From: Protopterus annectens
Lineage: Eukaryota > Chordata > Ceratodontiformes > Protopteridae
Direction of reading: 5' to 3'
DNA: 64,000 bases
NCBI RefSeq assembly: GCF_019279795.1
Contig: NC_056740.1
Location: forward strand, 225,826,611-225,890,610
The notes under the pieces are model-generated. The model ran no database searches and was not told where the DNA came from. It saw only the letters and a list, made by a program, of their open reading frames with translations. The position numbers and the translations under genes are program-made. Each line of letters starts with the position of its first letter. Position 1 is the first letter of the stretch. Positions 34,210-45,190 of this stretch are shown here, in pieces.

Positions 34210-35354
34210 CAAGTGGAGAGAGAAAAGGCCCCCTATTGAAATGTTGGGGCTTGAAATGTAGAGTTCCAACATGCTAAAAAAAAAAAAAAAAAAGGCAAAT
34301 TCAGAAGAACTAATATCAAACATCACTCTTCTCCTTTAAACTTCTTTTTTGCAGGGGGGCAAGTCTCCCTGCCCACTCAATGTAGGGACATCCCCCAAAC
34401 TTATAAATACCAATTCTGAGCTTGCCATACCTCAGGGAAAAGGGAATATTTTGAGAAATAGCAATCTTAGACTTAGTATATTTAAGCCCAGATTTTTGGC
34501 AAATTAGTTCCCACATTACAAGACTTGATGAGGGTCCTGATATTTCAAATGATTACTGTTAAAAAAGACTAAATTCAGCTGAAACAATGCAAAGATTCAC
34601 AGACATATCCCAAATTTTAGTAACATGCACAAAGGCATGTTTTTTATTTGTATTTATGTTTTTCTTGGCCATGTTAATCTCATTAGGCCGACAGCTTATT
34701 TTCACAGATACCCAAAATGTTTTCCATACTGATCTGGAGAAATTTGTTCAGGGTGCCAGGGAAATTCCCTATTCTGTTGCTAGGTTACCAGTCTGAAACA
34801 TCAGGCTGGCAGCAGTAGAGAAGGATAATGGTGAAGATGGAGTTTGTTCCTCTGAGGATGTCCCAAAAGTACCTTGTAACAGTTGGCTCAGATGAGAGGC
34901 ATCAGACTAACAGGAAATTGAAGAATTTATTGTTAAACACTTTTGTTCAGCACTTCACCAGAACAAATACACTTAATCCATATTGACATTTAAAAAAAAA
35001 AACTAAAGAAGTTAGTCACGTGACCTATTACAACCAATCAAAAACAATACGAGTCAATTAGCTAATTAAGCATATTAAAACCATACTAATAAATACATTT
35101 GTTTAAAAATTACATTAGACTTTGTAGCATTTCAACTTTAAAAAAACAATTAAATGAGCAAGAATCATTCAAACCTGGGAAACTGGTAGCATTTAAAAAT
35201 AATTGCCCTTATAATTCATGACATTCAACATATTCACCAGTCAATCCACCATGGGGGTTTTGTGAAACCTTTTCAAGGGCAAAAAAATAGGAATTTATGT
35301 CCCTCATTAATTTTAAGATGTTTAAATAATGCATTAGTGTTTCTGCCCTTCCTA

Positions 35355-35357
<3 letters not shown>
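34210..35357. other. No supported gene
   Basis: Mixed AT-rich sequence within the presumed intron. A frame at 34587-34796 (plus) starts with a hydrophobic run but has no context or motif. Nothing else is recognised. Confidence 0.5.

Positions 35358-35429
<72 letters not shown>
35358..35429. repeat. (TA)n microsatellite
   Basis: About 36 uninterrupted AT dinucleotide units, the longest such run in the window. Confidence 0.97.
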
Positions 35430-35434
<5 letters not shown>

Positions 35435-35479
35435 CTTGGCAGAGTTGATACTGAGCTAAATGCATGACCCCCTATGAAT

Positions 35480-36650
35480 CACATACGAAATGTCCTCTAG
35501 AACAAAGTCGTATCCCTTATATAAACAAAATCTTCAGTCAAAATATAATTACATTGATGGCAATGGCCACATTTCAACGTTTCAACCCTTTGGTCACATT
35601 GTGGTTTTACAAACACAGATTTCTCCTTTTTAAAATAGATATTAAAACATTTGTCCTTCCTATAGGTGATCAAGGGTTTATCCAACTAACACCTCTATGT
35701 TCTTGTTGTATAAAATGGCAGCAATGGATCCACTATTCAGAGTGAATTTGGTCATAACAGACCTTGCATAACTCCCAGAAGGTCATACACTACTGTCACT
35801 AATTGCACCACTGTCACCCAATATAACATAGAAACTAATCACCTCCTCGACTATCGGGCTCAAAAAATGTGGAGGGTAAACCCTTCTAAAAAACATATTA
35901 ACGAAAATCTCCCATTCATTAAGAAAAGTGTCAAACTCGGATACCATTTGGGCCAAACGTACAAGCTGGCCCTTAACTACAGCTTTTTCCTAATGTGTAG
36001 GGTGACAACTGTTAAAAAAAATAAATAAAAAAAGAATTAGAAAAAGTAGGTTTTCTATAAATGTTCGATATAAAGTTGCCACCCTGATAATCTTTTTTTG
36101 AGATCAGTATCCAAATCAGTAATCACATCTCTATTAACAGTGAAAGTGAATTCTAAAAATTCTGAAGTACTATTAATATAACTGATGAATTCATCCATTT
36201 TACATTCAGTGTCAGTCCAAAAAATAAAAATACCATCCAAAAATCGCACATACAGTGACCAAGATTTGTTAAACTTACTGTTCTGGATGTACTCAACTTC
36301 CCAATAGGCCTTAACAAATTAGCAAAAATGGGGTTACATGCTGCCCTCATCACCACTCCAGTTCTTTGTCTGATCAGTTGTCCTTCAAAATACATCAAAT
36401 TATTCTCCAACACTAACACCATGAGAGTAATCAAGGTGTTCAGTCTCCCAGAAGAAAGTGCTAGATTTGCACTGATACATTCACTAAACCGTTGTAACTC
36501 GCCTCCATGGGAATAACCAAGTACAAATCCTTGGCATCAATAGTAAAAGAAAATATCATCAAAGGGACCTCTCTAAACTTCCTTAAGAAGTCCCAAGATT
36601 TTTTACAAATCTGAAGTAAAGATGTTCATGATTACTAGAACGTTAACTTT
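35480..36650 (-). mobile_element. Penelope-like element remnant (RT and zinc-like linker)
   Basis: Right to left, motif A appears as FTIDAKDLYLVIP near 36550. The GTAMGA block follows, decayed to RQRTGVVMRAACNPIFANLL. The catalytic region reads RFLDGIFIFWTD (36249) where FVDD or YIDD is expected. Finally comes the linker LKCGHCHQCNYI near 35570, which matches the CGNCKGCKYI linker of the Penelope copy at 55735-57177. No GIY-YIG endonuclease follows. The order of blocks leaves little doubt about family. The copy is dead. Confidence 0.82.
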
Positions 36651-36689
36651 AAGAATGAAAAAAATATAGATGAGCCAGTAATTGAGAAA

Positions 36690-36805
36690 ATGGCTCACTG
36701 ACAGTTTGATTTGACATATATGGAAAAGACATTTACAATATCAGAATTAAAAAAAAATAGCATCAAAGCTTGTTAGAGCATCATCTATTCCTGGTGTAGA
36801 CAATA
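36690..36805 (+). mobile_element. Possible short LINE RT shard
   Basis: Broken plus-strand translation resembles the block before the first RT motif of Jockey-group LINEs (FTISELKK, then an SSIPGVDNI-like end). It is only about 115 bases and could be chance. Confidence 0.2.
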
Positions 36806-36837
36806 TACATTATAATAAAAAAGTGAAGTTGTGCAAG

Positions 36838-37736
36838 TTACACTTACCCATATCAGTAGACATTCAAATTCCTCACTGCTGCATATGGGTTGTGCCTTGC
36901 CTAAGACACAGCAACCAGTTCTGGATCGATCCCTCCATCAGATTCACTCTGACTGCTGACTGGTCAGCCCTGAGAAGGGAAAATCAGCAATTAGAGTGGA
37001 AAATCTTCAGGACTTTCTTGTCTACTACATAAGAAGTAGTGTACTCATCCTGAGCGAACCAAAAAATAGTAGAGCAGCTACTACAGCAGTGAGGAATTTG
37101 AACATCTACTGTTATGGATAAATGCAATTTACATGACTGTACTATGTCCACCATTCCCACTGCTGCAGTAGCCTATGGGTAGAATACCACAGCTTATCCA
37201 ATATGGGAGGAGGAGGAAGAATGTGGATCCAGGAACTCCCTAGAAAATGGTTCCAGCAGAGTCAGGTCTGCATCTAAACTTGTAGAGGTATATAGACATG
37301 ACCACATAGCTGTCTCTAGAATGTTTCTAGACTTCATCAAGACTCATGGATAGTGTGCCTTAATACTGCCTGGAAATGGTTAATCATGGTGGGCATAAGA
37401 AAAGGCAAAAGCCAGGGACAACCAACTGGAAATCATCTGTTTGACATAGGTTGTCCTTTCTTAGTCACAACATAAGAAATAAATTGCATATTAGCTGTTC
37501 TAAAGGACTTAGTTCTTGTCAAGTCAGTATCTGAATTGTCAAGAATGTGAAATCATTTCTCCATGGTTCCAAGGGTTAGGAAAGAACACTGGGAAATTAA
37601 TGGCCTGATTCAAAGATGTATGAAACAACTTTGGGCATGAATGAATGATTTTTTTCTGACAGACACCTTATCCTAGATGCAGACCAGATAGGGTTTACCC
37701 ACCAAGAGAGCGGGCAACTCTGATACTGATCTTTCA
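36838..37736 (-). mobile_element. DIRS 3' end remnant C (fossil)
   Basis: The left edge has an inverted pair (about 36838-36895 against 37087-37140) of the same kind as the terminal and internal complementary repeats at the 3' ends of DIRS B and E. Further right the sequence follows the recombinase region of DIRS B: blocks near 37475-37510, 37560-37600 and 37598-37690 align in order with 38490-38690. It is broken and older than DIRS B, which begins at about 37737 and cuts it off. No continuation was recognised right of 43909. Confidence 0.72.
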
Positions 37737-37765
37737 AAAGAAGTTATGTCTTACCATAACGTTTC

Positions 37766-37930
37766 ATCTGTGTTGTTCATCTTCTTTCATTCATCACTGA
37801 TGGGTTCGGTTCCGAGCCCTCAGAATCAAGTCAGCTTATTAACAAGCTCGTGCCAGCCAAAAAACTCTCGAGTTGTCTCTACTCAGAATACCCTTCTCCC
37901 TGTTACCTCAGATCGAGTTTGCTAAGAAAT
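37766..37930. repeat. DIRS B inverted terminal repeat, left
   Basis: This is the reverse complement, with scattered differences, of 43738-43909; the shared core includes CATCACTGATGGGTT and GCACCAGCC-like blocks. The extra 29 bases at 37737-37765 are outside this match but are mirrored in the internal complementary region. Confidence 0.9.
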
Positions 37931-38004
37931 GGAAGTAAAGCCGAAGCCATTTAGACCCAAAGCAAAAGCATCCCTCAGGAGCCTTTGGAGGGGGAAGATG
38001 GGTG

Positions 38005-38110
38005 GGAAGTGATGAATGAAAGAAGATGAACAACACAGATGGAATGTTATGGTAAGACATAACTTCTTTATCTGATGTTGTTAATCTTCTTTCCATTCAT
38101 CACTGATGGG
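38005..38110. repeat. DIRS B internal complementary region
   Basis: Bases 38005-38068 are the near-perfect reverse complement of the left end (37738-37800). Bases 38069-38110 are the near-perfect reverse complement of the right end (about 43868-43909). Joined, they template the junction of the two ends, as in known DIRS replication models where this region aligns the ends for circle formation. Confidence 0.92.
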
Positions 38111-41100
38111 ACAGAATCCTAAACTACCTTGAGGTCCATGGGTGGTCCTTATGGAAGAACATTCCTGAGTACCATTGAGTGGAAGGCAGCTCTCCCTTTG
38201 GAGACCAGGTCCAATTTGTAATGATTGATAAAGGTATGAGACTTAGTCCAAGTAGCTGCTGTGCATATGTCATCCATGGAAGCCCTGGAGTGGAATGCTA
38301 CAGATGTTGCCATAGATCTACTGGAGTGAGCTTTAACTTTTGGCATGGGTTCATTATGGAGGGAATAAATGAAACGTATGCAGTCCCTTAGCCATCTTGA
38401 TAATGTAACCTTGCAAACAGCCTCTCCCATTTTGGGCCCAAAAAAAGAAAAGAAAAGTTGTTCAGATTTACAGATAGGTTTGGTCCTATCTAGGTAAAAT
38501 CTCAATTGTCTATGTACGTCTAAGGAGTGAAGGCAATACTCTCCTCTATTGGCAAAATTTGGAAAAAACACTGGTAGATCAATGGTCTGGTTAATGGAGA
38601 ATTCAGAAACAACTTTGGGAAGAAAGAATGGGTTCATCTGAAATGACACTCTGTCTTTATGAAAGACCAGATAGGGCCTCTTCATACACAATGCCTGCAG
38701 CTCTGAGGCTCTTCTGGCAGAGGTAATGGCTACCAGGAACAAAGATTTCCAAGACAAAAACTTTAGGTCACAGTTAGCAGCAGGCTCAAAAGGTTTTTGA
38801 TTCAATGACTGAAGGACTAGAGTGAGGTTCCATGGTTCCACAGGCTGTCTGACATGAGGCTTGAGATGAGAGGTCCCCTTGAGGAAAGCCTTGTAAAGGC
38901 ATAAAGAGATAAGAGGGGTGCCATCTATACCATTGTGGAAATTGGAAATTGCCATTAGATGCATCCATACCATAGAGGCAGAGGCTCCATTATCAAAAAA
39001 CTTAGCCAAGTATCGAAGCACTGCAGTAACTGGAGCTGAATATGGGTCTAGCATGTTATCCTTGGACCAGATGGAGAACTTTTCCAATTTACTCTGATAT
39101 AGTCTTCTGGTGGATGGTTTGTGAGAGGCCAGAATAACGTCTCAAAAAAGCTAAGAGAGTCTAACTTGCCTGGCAACTAATGGAAGTGGAGAAACCAAGC
39201 TGCCAGATTGAGACTGGAGAGATTTGGGTGAGTCAACCCTTGGGGGTGAGTAATCAGATCTGCTAGAGGGTCCAGAATCCATGGTGGGTATACTACGTGA
39301 GGCTGAAGGAAGGGGAACCAAACTTGTCAAGGCCAGAATGGGGTTATGAGGATCACCTTGCATCTCAACCGAAGAGCTTTCTTTAGAAATTGTGGGATCA
39401 AAGGGATGGGAGGATAAGCACAGAGATGTCCAGTGGGCCAGTCATGGATCAGAACGTACCCAGGATATGTGTTGCCATCAGAAATTGGTTGGAAGCTATC
39501 ACCCAGTGCCAAATTCTCATGGCTTCTTGACATAGGGGATAGGACTTGGTTCCTCCTTGATTGTTGATGTACCAGACCACTGACGTATCATCTGACTGAA
39601 TTGCAATTGTCCCGGAAGGGAGAGTCAATGGCACAGCTCTCAGTTCCAGAACATTGATATGCAGGTGGGCCTCTGAGGTGGACCATGTGCCTTGACCAGT
39701 CTTTCTCTGGAAATGGCCCCCACCCAATCAGGAAGCATCTGTGGTCACAATGGCTGTGGGCTGGGGAGGCTGAAACGGGTGAGCCCAAAGATCTATGTCT
39801 GGCCTCATCCACCAAAGCAGGTCCTGGTAATTGAGGGCGTGATAGTTTGGGAATCATTGACCCAGAAAGAGCCATTGCAGAATTCGCATATGTAGCTTTG
39901 CTAGAGCCACTATTGGAATTGATGCAGCTATAGAACCTAGGGCCTGAAGAACTTCCCTTGCAGAGACTGCTGTTTGAGATAGTATCATCCAGAGTTGAAG
40001 CCTCAATAGATGGAGTCTGTGAATTGGGAGTGATACCAGACAGGACTGAGTATTGAACATTGCTCCAATGAACTCTATTAGTTGTGTAGGGATAAAGTTT
40101 AATTTCTCCCAATGTATCGCTATTCCCAACAATTTTGCCAGAGAAAGAGAGTATAGTGCAGTGCTGTTACCAGAAGATACTCGGTAAGAGCTAGTCGTCT
40201 AGACATGGAAACACCTGGAATCCTTTTAGTCTCAAGTGAGCTGTTACCACTGTCATGCATTTCATGAGCACTCTGGGGGCTGTAGAGAGACTGAATGGCA
40301 GGGCATGGAATTGGTAATGACTGCCTGCTAGCTAAAAGCAAAGCAGACTCCTGGAGTGTTTGTCCATCTTGATGTGGTAATAATCCCAGAGATCTATAGA
40401 GCACATCCAATCGCCTTCTCTTAAAAAGGAAAGGATGAACTGAACCATGACCATCTGGAATTTCATTTTGGTGACAGACTTGTATAAACTGCTGAGATCC
40501 AAAAATGGGTCTCCAGTCCCCTGTCTTTTTTGGCACCAAAAAGAATCTCGAGTAAAATCTGGATCCACACTGATCTGGTGGGACTGGTTGGATGACTCTT
40601 TTTTGAAACAGCTTTCTAATCTCTGAAGCTGCTTCTTTCCTTTGACTGGGTGGAATGTTGGGAAGCTTTCTTGGAAATTTTGGCTGACAAGAAAGGGGAA
40701 TGGTGTAACCTCTGGTGATAATGTTCTGCACCCAATGTTCGGTGGTGATAGATTGCCAGTCAGCTTGGTGCAGAGAGAAATGACCCACGACTGCCTCCAG
40801 AGGTAAGCAATCGGGCCGCCCCTCAGTAGCGCTGATAAGGCTGTCCAGAGAAAGAGTCCCTGGAGCCTTGATTACGAGGACCCCCCTCTGCCTCTATAGC
40901 AGCATCTTCCAGAATTGTTACCCCCTCTGCTTCTGGGAGTATCATCACCACGTGCAGCACGGAAAAGGCCCTGAGATTTCTTATGCCACATTTTATCACT
41001 CCTCTGATTTCTGGAGAAGGTACGTTGAGGGTTGGAAAACCGTAGGCCTATGGCAGACAGGGTTTTTCCATCTTGCTCACACCTGGCTAACATGTCCTTC

Positions 41101-43737
41101 AATTTGGAGCCAAAAAGGGATGAAGCTTCGATGGGAGCATTCAGAATAGAAGACTTGAAGGGATCCGCAAGGTCACAAATGCACATCCAGGCATGATGCC
41201 TCATAACAATGCCTGAACCCACTGCTCTAGCCGCCCGTTTGGTCGCATGTGACAGCAACCTCATGGATGAGTTGGATATTGATTCCAGGGTTGTGAGATT
41301 CAGGGCCACTTTGTCCCTGACCTTATCAGACAACTGTCCTGAGAGTGTCCCAGTGAGTTCAGAGATCAAGTCCCTCTGGAGCCTCATAAAATGTGCCAAA
41401 TAATTCAGGGACCATATGGCAAAGGTCCCTGATGCAAAAACATGCTTCCCAAGTCTTTCCACTATCCGGGGCTCCCTGTTGGGCAGGTGGACAGTGGGAC
41501 TTTCCTCAGCCAAGTACTTTTTCATGGCTGCCACCACCACCATAGCATCAACTGGTAACCCTTTGGACCAATGCGGGTTCTCCTCGGCAGGGGAAAGAAT
41601 TTTGTCTGGTCTTCAAGGGATCATCTCAGTAGAATCAGAGTTCTTCCATGCATGCTGCACGATGAGCTAGGTAAGCTTGTCGGCAGCCATGGTCACCCAA
41701 GAGGTAGAATGTCGAGAGCAAAAAGCCTGCATGAACACGGACTCCTCAAACGAAGGGTTGGAGGGCTTCCAGTCACCTCTCTGCTTTAACATCTCCAGGA
41801 TGTCTCTGAAGGAGACATCATCAGGAGGTGACCATGGGGGACCCTTCTCCATCATCGTAATCTGTGTCTTCCATTAAGGACTCCTCAGGTGAGTCTACGT
41901 GCTTCCTCTTGCATGTCTTCTTTCGAGGGGGCTCCTAAGTGGGGGTCTCTGAGGAGGACTCGGAAGAGTGGGTACCCTGAATAGGGGTGTCCTGTGGTTT
42001 CTCTGCCCAGCATCCTGGGAGGGGTCTGTGACAGCTGTAGCTCAGAGGGTAAAATCTGGGGTTCTGACATCAAAGGAGTGCTGCCAGAAGCAAGATCCCT
42101 CTCCATCACGCCGAAGGCAAGCCCACCTGAAGAGAGATGGGAGCCCAGAACCAAGAAAGACAACCTCGGGACTAGGGTCACACCCCTCTTCGATGAACCC
42201 TCCCCCATAGATGGAGCCTCAAGCAGGACTGGCATGGACACAGCCATTGGTGCTGAGGATGGAACCGAGGAGAGGGTGGTCCATACCCCAGGCCAATTCA
42301 CCCATCCCCCAGATTGAGGAAGAACCAGTTCAGCAGGAACTGAAGACCAAATGGAAAACTCAGAGCCGGAGTGAGATGCACTGTAGGTACCGAGGTGATG
42401 GGTTCCAAGAAGGATGGAGCAGAAGGCTTCGGAACCGAGATGGTCGAAAGAGGAGTGTAAGATGGAGTCTGTGGATAAGGTAACCCATGTCCTGAAGGTG
42501 GATGGGTCTTAGAAAGTGAAGGAATCCCCCTGGCTAACAACAGCTGGTCTGCAAGATGCACCACGTTGTGTTCCGAAAGGTTCCTGGTGGATCTAATGGA
42601 TACTCCTGACGGAAAGTCAGGACATTTGAGGAATGGGCTATATGTTTGGTCAAGAAACAGACCTACAAAGGGGGAGTATCAGGTCTGTGGTGCAAGGTCT
42701 GCTGGCACTGAAGTCTCTAGTTTTGAGACTGGAAGTAAAGGAGTCAAATCCAGTGAGGTCGGTACAACACTCAGTGCCGAAGTGGCACTTGGAGCTAAAA
42801 GTGTCGGTTCCAAAATGGAAACTAATGGTGTAGTCGAAGGTGTGCCCTGAGCCATAGTGGCTACAGGTGCTGAAGTTGAAATAGGCATAGTAAGGTCTAT
42901 GATTTGTGCTGGAGGCATGACCGGTGCCAAAACAGGTGTCGGTATCGAAGGTTTTGAGATGGTCGGAGCCAAAGAAAACGGAGCCGAAGAGGCAGATTTA
43001 TGCTCCGACGATACCTTTGGGACCTTTGATTTCCCAGGCTTGCTCTGATCGCCCAATGGTGAAGAAGGAACAGAGTGGGATCTCTTTTTGTCCTTAGGTG
43101 GAGGGGTTGAGACCTCCATCACAGAAATGGCCTCTGAGAAGGGAGACTTGAGTAACCCTTTCAGAGTGAGTTTATTTTTGTGGTCTTTAAGAGTGCGTTG
43201 GCTGAAACTCTGACAAATGTCACATGGAGGCTGCACCAAAAGGTGTGCCACTCCCAAACAGTATACATAGTCATCATGAGAATCCCTGTTAGGTAACTTG
43301 CCCTTACAAGAAGTACAATGCTTAAAACCTGAAGTACTCTTCTTATCCAACATTTTGGTAGAAAAACCCCACAGGTCAACTGTATAATCCAACTACAATA
43401 AAATCAACTCTGTTTAAAAAATCACAAATATAACAATACACTGGAAGGGAAACACCTAAATAAAGTTTAAAGCTAACAGGTTAAACAGGAGAAACAATGC
43501 CAACTATGGTATTGAAGAAATACCAGCAGGGTAAGGGAAGAAAGGCCGTACCAACAATGGTACTTGAAAGTTTACCAACGGTAACAATGGGTAGAGAGGA
43601 AAGAACAAGGTTAGACAGAAGAAATTACACTAAAATTACTAATCACTTAATAAAATATGAAGATAACCAAAAAAGTTTTACACAAATATCAAAAAGATTT
43701 CACTTAGCAGAGAGCTCGGCAGAAACACGGCTTTACA

Positions 43738-43909
43738 GCTACTCGGCAAACGAGATCTGAGGTAACAAGGAGAATGGCATTCTGGGTAGAGACTTAGCTC
43801 AAGAGTTTTCTTGGCTGGTGCCAGCTTGGTAATAGGCCAACTTGGTTCTGAGGCTTGGAACCAAACCCATCAGTGATGAATGGAGAGAAGATTAACAACA
43901 TCAGATGAA
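43738..43909. repeat. DIRS B inverted terminal repeat, right
   Basis: Partner of 37766-37930. It ends AACAACATCAGAT, the same type of end as the DIRS fragment at 12840 (CTACTTCAGAT) and DIRS A at 5792 (CTGACATCAGAT). Confidence 0.9.
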
Positions 43910-45017
43910 CAGTTATCCATGAAATAAACATTAAATATGCCTGATATGTAGGTTCAGGTGGAGATGTGGTTAACTTTTTCTGCAGAGAGTTAAGATCTTA
44001 GGAAGCAGTAACATGTTTGCAGGGTGATCTCAGGTGAAACACTCATATAAGAAACTGTTTTAATAGTAAAACATTGAGTAAACAGAAGGATCTTAGGGTA
44101 GATGTACTGAATTGGCTGCAAGATGTACCTTAACAAAGTAGTGTGAAGGTCAGAGGGTAGTAACATCAGTATTTGAACACCCATGGTATAATCACAGACA
44201 GGACCCTGTATATTAGGTTGGCACCAACTAGAAGAGTATTTCAAATGTAAAAATAAGATCTTTCTATTAGCAGGATTTATTGCCTCCTTTACTACCTACA
44301 GCATGTCCTCAAAAAGGTGTCTAAAAAAATAACAGAATCCAGGCAGACAATTTAAGATGTAATAGACTGAGGTGAGTTGAACACCTCCTGTCTTGTGTGA
44401 GTAGATTCCAGATACTGCGGAAACTTGTGGTAATTGCCTTTGGCCAATTCCATAAAAGGGAGAACCAATATTGCCTGATCAAAAAGGGATGCACCACAAA
44501 ATGTCCTGAATATTCAGCAAAAAAGTCTGGATATCAGTGTGGGCAGGGTGGAGGTCATAAAGAATATTCCCTTGTAAGGGAATAAAAAAATATGCATTAT
44601 TTGTTTTGAAAGGAGGCTAACAAATCTGTTTGAAGTGTTCCCAAGGAAAGGATTAATACCTGGCAGACCTTCTCGTATTGATTATATTTGGGAGGGTGTT
44701 CTGGTTCTTGTCAATTTTGTTTGCCATTATGTTTTGCTCTAATGGAAAGTAATGTGCTAACTCCCAAGTGATCAAAGCCAGCCTGAATAGGGCATATGGC
44801 CTTATGCCCTTTGAATGTTGATGGACCACATCACAGTGGTGTTGTGTAACTATTTAAAAAGTGTGTGCTCCTATCTGTCCAAGAAATGCACAAGCCAAAC
44901 ATCTTACCCTTATATAAACTGCCCCCCAATTAAACTTTGCTATACGGATTGACTTAGAGGTTGAGGAAAACAAGAGGGGAAGTGTAACAGCCTATATTAG
45001 AAGGCCCCACCTGTGCA
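43910..45017. other. Unassigned, possibly LINE-derived
   Basis: A minus-strand frame at 43990-44244 (WCQPNIQGPVCDYTMG, then LMLLPSDL) loosely resembles the region after the RT of L1/Tx1-type LINEs, but no core motif supports it. The rest shows nothing recognisable. Confidence 0.25.
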
Positions 45018-45190
45018 GATGTCCTTCTATATCACTGTTGCAGTATTCATTAAAGAAGGGATGTTTTGTCCTGGGCAGCCCATCACTTGGCCAGTATAAA
45101 TAAGCTTAAAAGAGATCTTGTTTATGCTGTACATCACATTTATGCTTCCCACACATAATGTCCAGCATAAAAGGGTCATACGGATGCAAC
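45018..45190. repeat. DIRS D left terminal repeat
   Basis: The reverse complement of this block matches 50440-50555 (shared AAGCTTATTTATACTGGCCA and GGGCTGCCCA). Its outer 40 bases match the internal complementary region at about 50200-50240. Confidence 0.87.

Larger units (their letters stand above)
37737..43909 (-). mobile_element. DIRS retroelement B (fossil, complete end structure)
   Basis: This is the best-preserved DIRS here, about 6.2 kb. Right to left it has a 5' terminal repeat (about 43909-43738), a gag-like region (about 43392-40870) with the GFKHCTSCKGKLPNRDSH Cys/His motif, reverse transcriptase (about 40790-40120), RNase H (about 40112-39400), a tyrosine recombinase (39087-38149), the internal complementary region (about 38110-38005), and the inverted 3' terminal repeat (about 37930-37766). 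The recombinase shows ITSARRASELQ and, near the C terminus, KAHSSRSMATSVAFHSRAS then HYKLDLVSKG. No target-site duplication is expected or seen, as DIRS integrate from a circle by recombination. It looks structurally whole but has several breaks in the gag and polymerase regions. Its recombinase region is in better condition than that of A. Confidence 0.93.

Noticed and set aside
34587-34796. Small frame with a hydrophobic N-terminal run (possible secreted peptide)
   Set aside because: Short, isolated, AT-rich, without splice or promoter context; expected by chance at this window size.
41885-42850. Overlapping frames on both strands in DIRS B suggesting extra genes
   Set aside because: Repetitive Ser/Pro/Thr-rich gag-like sequence gives open frames on both strands; only the minus strand carries the gag Cys/His motif.
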